NCBI GenBank assembly: GCA_913048295.1
Contig: CAJWWK010000018.1
Span: 1 to 38,307, forward strand
DNA: 38,307 bases
Reading direction: 5' to 3'
Source: an uncultured Dehalococcoidia bacterium
GTDB lineage: Bacteria; Chloroflexota; Dehalococcoidia; Lucifugimonadales; Lucifugimonadaceae
The position numbers and the translations under genes were made by a program. Under the pieces are notes generated by a model. It was not told the DNA's origin, ran no database searches, and saw only the letters and a program-made list of their open reading frames with translations. This document shows, piece after piece, positions 16,896-24,086 of the stretch. The first letter of the stretch is position 1, and every line of letters begins with the position of its first letter.

Positions 16896-17839
16896 TAACT
16901 CCTGAAAAACAGGTACTGAACGAACTCACCACCGCCGATTCGGTGTTTCTCCCGGTCGGATTTATCGATCTGGAAGCAACCCTCGATGGCGGGCAGGCGT
17001 TCCGTTGGTGGCGTCAGCAGGATGGCGCGTACCGGGGTGTCGTTGGCCGCAGAGTTGTGACCATTATCGAGGCCGATGGCGGGCTGTTGATCAGACCGGC
17101 CGATGGCAAAGATTCCTCGGGCCTGGGCCGTTCTTTATCTGATTACCTCGGACAGGACCAGGACCTCGACGGCTTCAGAGCGAGGTTTGCCGACGACCCC
17201 TGCCTTGGACCGGCACTTCGCGGTTACTCGGGTCTGCGTGTCTTAAGACAGGACCCCTGGGAATGCCTTTTCAGTTTCATCTGTTCCAGCACTTCAAACA
17301 TCCCCAGAATCAAGCTGAACGTAGGTGCTGTGGCCGAGATGCTTGGATTTCTGATCGGGCCTGATTCGCACGATGTGACGTTTCCCGAACCGGAGGCGAT
17401 AGCAGAGTGCGGTGAACAGTTTTTACGAGATCTTGGGCTTGGCTTCAGGGCGAAATACCTTGTTCCTGCAGCCGAAGCGGTGGCATCGGGGGAGCTAAAC
17501 CTCTCCGTTCTTCGTGAAGCCCCATATGCCGAAGCCCGCAACGCCCTGACGGAACTGCACGGTGTTGGCGAGAAGGTAGCCGACTGCGTACTTGCGTTCT
17601 CGCTTGATAAGCCCGAATCGTTCATCGTCGATCGCCACATCCTGCGCGCTTTGCACAGGTGGTACGACGTTCCTGAAAAGGCGAGTCTAACCTACGCGGC
17701 CAACTGGGCCAGGGATTATTTCGGAGAGCACGCAGCACTGGCCAACCAGTACATGTTCCATCGGGAACGGTTGGCCCGCCGTGCGACCGAGTGGGGCGGT
17801 GCCCATATCAGCCGGGCGTTACCTGAGGACGGCCGTTAG
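16892..17839 (+). CDS. ogg: 8-oxoguanine DNA glycosylase (OGG1 family)
   Basis: The 315-residue HhH-GPD glycosylase/AP lyase excises 8-oxoguanine. The N-terminal OGG domain has the diagnostic GGQAFRW (33-39); the hairpin HGVGEKVADC (223-232) carries the Schiff-base Lys228, and Asp247 in IVDRHI matches the OGG1 catalytic Asp (human K249/D268). PWECLFSFICSSTSNI is also typical of OGG1, whose N-terminal domain is found in eukaryotes and some bacteria. GTG at 16892 overlaps the dinG-like stop, so the two repair genes are translationally coupled. Its stop overlaps the convergent CCA-enzyme stop by four bases. Confidence 0.92.
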   Translation: MITPEKQVLNELTTADSVFLPVGFIDLEATLDGGQAFRWWRQQDGAYRGVVGRRVVTIIEADGGLLIRPADGKDSSGLGRSLSDYLGQDQDLDGFRARFADDPCLGPALRGYSGLRVLRQDPWECLFSFICSSTSNIPRIKLNVGAVAEMLGFLIGPDSHDVTFPEPEAIAECGEQFLRDLGLGFRAKYLVPAAEAVASGELNLSVLREAPYAEARNALTELHGVGEKVADCVLAFSLDKPESFIVDRHILRALHRWYDVPEKASLTYAANWARDYFGEHAALANQYMFHRERLARRATEWGGAHISRALPEDGR

Positions 17840-19101
17840 CTCGGGTTTATCAGAAATCCCGGAAGCCGACTTTTCGCGAGATCAAGTTCTTCCTGTTTGG
17901 TCTTCACCTGGCCATCAAGCCGCGCGCGTCGCACGATATCGATTAGCTGACCGATAACAGGTCCTTCCTCGATGCCCGCGGCGATCAGGTCGTCACCGGT
18001 AATTTCCGGCCTCTCGAACCTGATTTTGTCAATGTATTCGATCATACGATCGCGCCGTGGCAAGGGTGGCCCGGCAGCAATGTACGCCCGTATCGATTGA
18101 AGCGGTACTGAATCCAGTATTTCGGCGACTTCGCTGCGCCGGATGTCAGATCTGTCTAAAACCGCAACAAGATCGGCGAGTTCTGGGTTTCCCCTGATAG
18201 TTTTAGTCCACATTTCCGGTCCATCGAAGCGTTTCGCTACCTGTTCGGCTTCATCCTGTGTCAACCCGAAAGTCGAAAGCGCCAGCAGATCTTCAAATCG
18301 AGTCGAAGCGCCAGATTCCATTACCTCAAGCGACCGCGAGCCAATCCGCAGGCCGGGACTGATTGCGGCGAGCAGCCCGAGATCCTCCGCCTCATGAAGA
18401 ATTTCGACTCGTTTCGGTTCACCAAGCATCAACTCAAACTCGTTGCGCAGACGGGCTCCACTGAGTCGATCGACTTTCCCGAGTGAATCGTCGATAAGAC
18501 TTTTCGTAGTTGAGTCAATCGAAAAATCAAGTCGGACCGCGTATCGGACAGCCCTGAACAATCGTGTCGGGTCGTCGATAAAGCTCGCATCGTGCAGAAC
18601 GCGGATTCGCTTGCGCATGATATCGCCAAGGCCGTTCATTGGGTCAACCAGGTTTCCCCAATCGGAATCCGATAGCGAAATACCCATCGAATTGACGGTG
18701 AAATCGCGTCGTTCCAGATCATCTTTAATCGACGAAGGGACCACGTCCGGGAGTGCCGCCGGTTCAGGATAGGTTTCTGCCCGTGCGGTGACCACGTCGA
18801 TACTGGTCGCGCCCTCACTGGTGTTCCCCAGGGTGATTTTGAAGGTCAGAAACTCCGATTCAGTTGGGCGGGCCGCCCCGAGTCGCCCGGCGAGCGCTCC
18901 CGAAAACGCGCCAGCATCGCCTACCACCGATATGTCTGCATCAACCGGTTCCCGGCCCAGTATCAGGTCGCGAACCACCCCGCCGACAACGTAAACGCTC
19001 TCAACTTGCGCAATAGTTTCCGAAAGTTCCCTGCACAGATTAAATATCTGTTGGTGCTCGACCGGGGATTTGGTTGACAGAAGTTGTGCTAAGTTCGGCA
19101 A
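17836..19101 (-). CDS. CCA tRNA nucleotidyltransferase / poly(A) polymerase family protein
   Basis: A 421-residue class II nucleotidyltransferase. The catalytic head has VYVVGGVVRDLILGR (37-50), the metal-binding DAD pair Asp54/Asp56 and the third carboxylate Asp102 (SIDVVTAR). The neck contains RRDFTVNSMG (131-140) and DDPTRLFRAVRYA (176-188). The family adds CCA, only A, or poly(A) to RNA 3' ends; specificity cannot be assigned here, though CCA addition is most likely given the size. The start is TTG at 19099-19101; no ATG, GTG or other TTG lies between it and the upstream stop at 19141. The opposing orientation to ogg gives a stop-to-stop overlap. Confidence 0.88.
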   Translation of the reverse strand: MPNLAQLLSTKSPVEHQQIFNLCRELSETIAQVESVYVVGGVVRDLILGREPVDADISVVGDAGAFSGALAGRLGAARPTESEFLTFKITLGNTSEGATSIDVVTARAETYPEPAALPDVVPSSIKDDLERRDFTVNSMGISLSDSDWGNLVDPMNGLGDIMRKRIRVLHDASFIDDPTRLFRAVRYAVRLDFSIDSTTKSLIDDSLGKVDRLSGARLRNEFELMLGEPKRVEILHEAEDLGLLAAISPGLRIGSRSLEVMESGASTRFEDLLALSTFGLTQDEAEQVAKRFDGPEMWTKTIRGNPELADLVAVLDRSDIRRSEVAEILDSVPLQSIRAYIAAGPPLPRRDRMIEYIDKIRFERPEITGDDLIAAGIEEGPVIGQLIDIVRRARLDGQVKTKQEELDLAKSRLPGFLINPS

Positions 19102-19202
19102 ATTCGTGAAACCAGAAGATTCTGAAGATAATGTTAAATACTATGAAATTATCTGGATTCATTGCCCGTGAGATTCGATGTAGCGTAACCGTAATTTTGG
19201 GC

Positions 19203-19208
19203 TAAAAT
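19203..19208 (+). promoter_or_regulatory. Possible -10 element upstream of the dsbA-like/rnc/ftsY operon
   Basis: TAAAAT lies 38 bases before the first possible start of the DsbA-like gene, inside the 144-base divergent spacer (19102-19245). No matching -35 box is seen at the usual distance, so the call is weak. Confidence 0.3.
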
Positions 19209-19266
19209 CTGAACGGCCTTCAATTCAACGTTATCCAGCGAACACATGAAAGCAGTATCACACCCC

Positions 19267-19902
19267 ATGGGAACAGAAACGCCAATCAAGATTGACATCT
19301 TTATCGACTACACCTGACCATGGGTAAGACAGGCTGGCATGTGGCTGGCCAGGGTGAAGGAAGAACTCGGCGACGGCCTGGAGATTAACTGGCGCAGTTT
19401 CGCGCTCGAACAGATCAACTCCAAAGAAGGCGATGAATGGAAAGCCTGGGAGCAGGGTGCCGATTACACAAGCCGGGGCCTGTGGGCTCTGCGTGGTGGG
19501 ATTGCGGCACGTGCCCAGGGAACGGACGCACACAATGACTACATGGAGAAAATCCTCCACATTAAGCACGTCGAACGGGAAGACATCAGAACACGCGAGG
19601 CCGTGATCGCGGTCGCCGAAGCAGCTGAAATCGACGTCGGTGAATTTACCAGTGTCCTGGATGATCCCGCAACGCTACAGCAAATCGGAATCGATCACGA
19701 ATCTGCCCTTGAGCGCGGCGTATTTGGAACACCAACCTTCGTTTTCGAAGACGGCACTTCCGCATTCTTGAAGATGTTCACACCCCCCGGAGACGAAGCG
19801 ATGGGTGCATTCAACGATTTCATGGGAATTGCGAGTAGAAGAAAATATTTCGGCGAACTGAAGCGTCCGCAGCCGCCCTGGCCACGAGATGCAGGAAATT
19901 AA
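19267..19902 (+). CDS. DsbA-family thioredoxin-fold oxidoreductase, probable selenoprotein (in-frame TGA at 19315-19317)
   Basis: Reading from ATG 19267 (or in-frame ATG 19246) gives an N-terminus IKIDIFIDYT, then TGA, then PWVRQAGMWLARVKEELG. In DsbA/FrnE/HCCA-isomerase-like proteins this site reads D-Y-T-Cys-P-W, so the TGA replaces exactly the nucleophilic cysteine (residue 17). Coding continues without interruption for 194 more codons with the cis-proline loop VFGTPTFVF and the C-terminal FGELKRPQPPWP. The protein has no cysteine at all, so selenocysteine would be its only redox residue. A 7-bp stem-loop follows the TGA. The internal ATG at 19339 would make a protein lacking beta-1 and the active site. 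A nonsense mutation is the alternative. The stop is six bases before rnc. Confidence 0.72.
19332..19350 (+). promoter_or_regulatory. Candidate bacterial SECIS element
   Basis: GGCTGGC (19332-19338) pairs with GCTGGCC (19344-19350) through seven pairs, two of them G-U, closing the loop ATGTG (19339-19343). The loop begins 21 bases after the TGA, within the distance expected for bacterial SECIS hairpins. The expected G in the first two loop positions is absent; it comes third. An alternative 5-bp fold CTGGC/GCCAG is possible. Confidence 0.45.
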
Positions 19903-19908
19903 CTGCAA

Positions 19909-20664
19909 TTGCCGATAACTCCGTTAGGACCTGAGCAACTCGATTCGGCGGAAGCCGCACTGCACGTTAAGTTCCGCGACAAGGACGTGCTCGCCCTCGC
20001 ACTCACCCATCAGTCGTACCTGAACGAGCACCTAGCTACACCGAAGTCCAGTTCGAATTCGGGCTCTAACGAGCGCCTTGAGTTTCTAGGCGATTCAATC
20101 GTGGGAATGGTCATCGCCGATCAAATGTACGCGGGAGCGCCCGAGCTGCCCGAAGGTGACCTGACGATCCGCCATTCCCACGTTGTGCGAAAGGAAACGC
20201 TCACGCTGGCCGCCCGGGCAATCGGCCTGGGCCAGTGGCTGGTCATGGGAAAAGGCGAAGCGAACGCCGGTGGGGCAGACCGGTCTTCGAACCTCGCCGA
20301 TGCCTTTGAGGCCGTCGTCGGGGCGGTTTATGTCGACCGTGGCTATCGACAGGCGAGGTCGTTCGTCAATCGGTGGCTTGGACATCACGTCGTGGACGCA
20401 CTCAGCTCAGAAACACGCAAGGACCCCAAGTCGCTGTTGCAGGAATATTTGCACGCTAACCGGATAGAGTCACCAAAATATCGCCTTGTATCTGAGTCCG
20501 GTCCGCCGAACGACAACGTATTCAAAATGGAAGTGGTTATCGGCTCGACACCGGTAGCGTCCGGTTCGGGTCCAAGAAAACTCGACGCCGAGCGCGAAGC
20601 TGCCCGAAAAGCACTTAACCTGCTAGAACCGAAAACAGAGCCCATTTCACCAACGGAAAACTGA
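19909..20664 (+). CDS. rnc: Ribonuclease III
   Basis: RNase III cleaves double-stranded RNA in rRNA precursors and mRNAs. The 251-residue protein has the RNase III signature NERLEFLGDS (54-63) with Glu55 and Asp62, the second acidic cluster in NLADAFEAVVGAVYVD, and a C-terminal dsRNA-binding domain (about 165-238: DPKSLLQEYLHAN through AEREAARKALNLL). The start is TTG at 19909 with AGGA at 19893; no ATG exists upstream in frame before the preceding gene. It lies six bases after the DsbA-like stop and 10 bases before ftsY, so all three are likely one operon. rnc-ftsY adjacency is common in bacteria. Confidence 0.94.
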   Translation: MPITPLGPEQLDSAEAALHVKFRDKDVLALALTHQSYLNEHLATPKSSSNSGSNERLEFLGDSIVGMVIADQMYAGAPELPEGDLTIRHSHVVRKETLTLAARAIGLGQWLVMGKGEANAGGADRSSNLADAFEAVVGAVYVDRGYRQARSFVNRWLGHHVVDALSSETRKDPKSLLQEYLHANRIESPKYRLVSESGPPNDNVFKMEVVIGSTPVASGSGPRKLDAEREAARKALNLLEPKTEPISPTEN

Positions 20665-20674
20665 GGGACAGAAA

Positions 20675-21607
20675 CTGTTCGGAGTATTCAAAAAGAAAGA
20701 GCGGACTGCAGCCAGTGCGGCAAAGACCGGTTCGGCGTGGCGGAGTCGGCTTTCAGGCCTTTTCAGTCGTTCTGACATTGACGTCGATTTCTGGGACGAA
20801 CTCGAAGAGGCACTGGTCGTGTCGGATGTCGGCATCAACACCACGATGCGGCTGATCGACCGGCTCCGCGAGATCGTCGACGACGAATCGCTGACGGAAC
20901 CTGACCAGGTCAGGGTGCGAATGCGGTCGGAGATTGCCGAAATGCTGACCGACTCGTCTGACGTCGACCCGTTCCCCCCCGATAAACCGGTGGCACTGCT
21001 CGTGGTTGGCGTAAACGGCGCGGGCAAAACCACTTCTATCGCCAAGTTGGTGCAGGTCGCCACCGACGAAGGCCAGAACGTTATGCTTGCCGCCGCCGAC
21101 ACTTTTCGGGCCGGGGCTATAGAGCAAATCAAGATATGGGGCGACAGACTGGGCGTGCCGGTCATTACGCAGCAGGCCGGTAGCGATCCTGGGGCCGTCA
21201 CGTTCGATGCGATCAATGCAGCGCGAGCCCGTGGGGTCGATCTGCTAATCATCGATACCGCCGGTCGCATGCACACCACACACAACCTGATGGAGGAACT
21301 CCGAAAGGTGCGCGGCATTGTCGAAAAAAACAGCGATTGGTTCACCGAGCGAGTTCTATTGGTGATTGACGGCACTACGGGCCAAAACGGTCTGATGCAG
21401 GCAAAGTCGTTTATAGAATCGGTACAGTGCAACGGTGTGTTCCTCACCAAGCTGGACGGCACGGCAAAGGGTGGCGTGGCCTTAGCGATCGCGGGGGAGT
21501 TGGGTTTACCTATATGGTTCATCGGCACGGGCGAGAAGGCGTCTGATATGTCGGCCTTTGATGCCGAAGCGTTTGCCGAGGCCCTCCTCCCCGACCCCGC
21601 AAAGTGA
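20675..21607 (+). CDS. ftsY: Signal recognition particle receptor FtsY, apparent CTG start
   Basis: FtsY is the SRP receptor GTPase that docks ribosome-SRP complexes at the membrane. The NG domain is complete: helical N domain with DVDFWDELEEALVVSDVG, P-loop GVNGAGKTT (112-120), ADTFRAGAI, DTAGR (194-198) and TKLDGTAKGG (258-267). The first GTG in frame (20819) would cut off most of the N domain. The reading frame upstream encodes a typical FtsY beginning, FGVFKKKE, directly after CTG at 20675, with GAGGG (20663-20667) eight bases before. No ATG, GTG or TTG occurs in between or just upstream. This gives 310 residues. The long acidic A domain of E. coli FtsY is absent, as in many bacteria. Confidence 0.92.
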   Translation: MFGVFKKKERTAASAAKTGSAWRSRLSGLFSRSDIDVDFWDELEEALVVSDVGINTTMRLIDRLREIVDDESLTEPDQVRVRMRSEIAEMLTDSSDVDPFPPDKPVALLVVGVNGAGKTTSIAKLVQVATDEGQNVMLAAADTFRAGAIEQIKIWGDRLGVPVITQQAGSDPGAVTFDAINAARARGVDLLIIDTAGRMHTTHNLMEELRKVRGIVEKNSDWFTERVLLVIDGTTGQNGLMQAKSFIESVQCNGVFLTKLDGTAKGGVALAIAGELGLPIWFIGTGEKASDMSAFDAEAFAEALLPDPAK

Positions 21608-21656
21608 TTACCCGTAGCCAACCATTTGCGACCGGCCGCAACCGTACTAACCAACC

Positions 21657-24083
21657 ATGCTGCAAGCATTCGCAACACTCCTAACGGTCGAACTGATCGG
21701 GCTTGCTGCGTTTCCGCTCGTGGCGCGTGCATTCCCGGTGCTTGCCGATCGGGGGTGGGCTATTTCAAGACCGGTCGGCATGCTGCTCGTCGGCACGTCA
21801 GTATGGCTCGCCTCTTACACGCGGCTGGTTCCCAACGAACCCCTCACCTGGTGGGTGTTTCTCATACTGTTTGGCGTTGGCAGCGCCTGGATGATGCGAT
21901 CGGACTTGCAAAGCCTCCGTAAGACGTTCGTTCGACGATGGCGGATCATCGTCACAATCGAGCTGATATTCCTGCTGTTTTTTTTGATGTTCCTGTCCCT
22001 GCGGACGTTTGATCCGGCGGCAGATGCGACTGAAAAGCCAATGGACCTGATGATGCTGACCGCGGTCACCGGCGCTCAATACGCCCCGCCTCAAGACCTG
22101 TGGCTGGCCGGCGAGCCGGTCGCCTATTACTACTTCGGTTACTGGATGTACGGCGGAGTCAGCGCAATGGCAGGTACCGGCCCCGCGGTTGCGTTTAATG
22201 TCGGGCTGGCTCTGGTCGCGGGGATGGCTGCGTCAGTGGCAGCCGCACTGGTCACAACCCTGGTGTGGCGCGACGGTGCCAGCAAAAAAGTTGCTTTGCT
22301 GGCAGGTGGAGTATCAACGTTACTACTGATGCTGGTATCCAACTTGTCGGGACTGTGGACATTGCTCGACATCACTCGAGTCGCACCCGACTGGCTTCTC
22401 AACTGGTACAAGGGAACCGACTACGACAGAGTCGCTCAGATCGTTGCATGGCGACCTGATATTTTGGAGTCGGGCAGTGGATGGTGGTGGTGGGATAGTT
22501 CCCGGATCATCAACACGTACGGGGAACCCGGGGAATCACTCAGCGGCAAGGTCATCGAACTCGACCCCACGATCCACGAATATCCTTTCTTCAGCTTCCT
22601 GCTTGGTGATTTTCACCCGCACGTGATGTCGATTCCCTTCCTGCTGACCGGCATCACCGTGTTAACCGCTTTGTTTATCGCAAATCGATCTATTTCGTTC
22701 GGTGCCCTGAGAAGAAACGCTCCGGCAGCGCTGATCGCTGCAATCGTCATCGGGGCGTCCGGATTCATCAACTTCTGGGACATCGGACTACTCGTGTTGT
22801 TATCGACCGGACTTGTAGTGGCAGGCTGGATATTAGTTCGCGAGCCTGGGCTCAGATCGCTAATAATGGCAGCTTTACCACTGGGTATTTTGTGGATCGC
22901 CGGAATTCTGATCTATTCGCCGTTTTATTTTGGAACGGCCGAAAGTCAGGTCCAGTGGCCGCCGATCGCGCCGGTCAAGTACGGCTCGCGACCGATTCAC
23001 TTCATCTCTGTATGGCTCATTTTATTGATTGTGGTAGCACCAATCTCCGTAGCCGTTTCGAAGAAATACACCACCGCCATGTTTGAACGGCTGCGAGGCA
23101 AGAACAATGCGAGTCGCGCGGAAAGAATGCTAATCTGGCTTCCTGCTTGGATTACTGGCCTTGCGCTTATTGTCGTGCCCTGGCTCGCATGGGCAGCCAC
23201 ACACCTCGCGTTCAACAACAACGCCCGCCCTTCCGACGTCATATCTCGATTGCCCGTTACGGGGCTGCTTGGCTTGATATCAGTTGTGCTGATAGCGGTA
23301 ACGCTTACAAGGGCGCGCCGCGGTGCTGACGATGGGGCGCACTATGTACTGCTCCTCGGAACGCTGGCCTTGTATCTCCTGTTCGCCGCCGAGCTGTTTT
23401 TCGTGCACGACCTGTTTGGCAATCGCATGAATACCGTCTTCAAGTTCTACTACCAGGCCTGGATAGTATTGTCGATTGTGGGTGGTTACGGCGCGTACGT
23501 CTGGTGGCGATATCACCCGGTGCTCACAGGTCGATCGATGTGGATTAGCAGAACCGGAATCGCGGTCCTTGCCGTAGTAGCAATAAGTTCGTTTTATTTT
23601 CCTGTCGCATCGGCGGTCTCCAAAACGCTCGATTCGGGGCTGGGACCCAATCTTGATGGCCTGAGTTTTCTCGAACCCCGGAACCAGGAGGAGAAGGACG
23701 TGATCGAGCAAATTCGCGAAATGGCCGACGTGGATGACGTCCTGGTTGAGGCAGTTGCAGAACGTGGAGGCAGCTACACCGATTACGGGAGAATTGCCGG
23801 TTCATCTGGCGTTCCCACGATTCTCGGCTGGCTAGGTCATGAGCGGCAGTGGCATGGGATCGACGATTCTTTTGTCGACCGGCAAGGCGATGTAGAGACC
23901 ATCTACACAACTGATGATGAAAATGAATTGCGTGGGTTGATCGACAAATATTCACTGACAATGGTAGTCGTCGGGCCACGGGAAATAACAACCTACGGCA
24001 ACATCGACATGACATTGTTCGATACGCTTGGTGACCGAATAATCGAGCACGGCGAATTTACCGTGTTCAGTATCAATCGATAG
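21657..24083 (+). CDS. DUF2298 multi-spanning membrane protein (Chlor_Arch_YYY family)
   Basis: An 808-residue protein with about 14 hydrophobic helices and a C-terminal soluble region of roughly 140 residues. Features I associate with the DUF2298 family are TEKPMD (125-130), GEPVAYYYFGYWMYGG (152-167), and the DFHPHVMSIPFLL loop, whose acidic and histidine residues resemble GT-C glycosyltransferases. The family is shared by Chloroflexi and archaea; its function is not established. The next gene begins three bases later, and such pairs of DUF2298 and Agl23 proteins recur in these groups. I infer a role in glycan or lipid-linked sugar handling at the membrane. ATG start; 49 bases after ftsY. 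Confidence 0.82.
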   Translation: MLQAFATLLTVELIGLAAFPLVARAFPVLADRGWAISRPVGMLLVGTSVWLASYTRLVPNEPLTWWVFLILFGVGSAWMMRSDLQSLRKTFVRRWRIIVTIELIFLLFFLMFLSLRTFDPAADATEKPMDLMMLTAVTGAQYAPPQDLWLAGEPVAYYYFGYWMYGGVSAMAGTGPAVAFNVGLALVAGMAASVAAALVTTLVWRDGASKKVALLAGGVSTLLLMLVSNLSGLWTLLDITRVAPDWLLNWYKGTDYDRVAQIVAWRPDILESGSGWWWWDSSRIINTYGEPGESLSGKVIELDPTIHEYPFFSFLLGDFHPHVMSIPFLLTGITVLTALFIANRSISFGALRRNAPAALIAAIVIGASGFINFWDIGLLVLLSTGLVVAGWILVREPGLRSLIMAALPLGILWIAGILIYSPFYFGTAESQVQWPPIAPVKYGSRPIHFISVWLILLIVVAPISVAVSKKYTTAMFERLRGKNNASRAERMLIWLPAWITGLALIVVPWLAWAATHLAFNNNARPSDVISRLPVTGLLGLISVVLIAVTLTRARRGADDGAHYVLLLGTLALYLLFAAELFFVHDLFGNRMNTVFKFYYQAWIVLSIVGGYGAYVWWRYHPVLTGRSMWISRTGIAVLAVVAISSFYFPVASAVSKTLDSGLGPNLDGLSFLEPRNQEEKDVIEQIREMADVDDVLVEAVAERGGSYTDYGRIAGSSGVPTILGWLGHERQWHGIDDSFVDRQGDVETIYTTDDENELRGLIDKYSLTMVVVGPREITTYGNIDMTLFDTLGDRIIEHGEFTVFSINR

Positions 24084-24086
24084 CAG

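Noticed and set aside
19339-19902. DsbA-like gene starting at the internal ATG 19339
   Set aside because: This start removes the first beta strand and active site, lies within the candidate hairpin loop, and has no clear ribosome site; the in-frame upstream coding sequence matches the family.
20819-21607. ftsY starting at GTG 20819
   Set aside because: It would delete most of the conserved N domain, which is encoded in frame upstream.
20647-21732. Minus-strand open frame of 361 codons opposite ftsY
   Set aside because: Low-complexity Ser/Thr/Ala composition typical of a shadow of a GC-rich gene; FtsY motifs on the plus strand are definitive.
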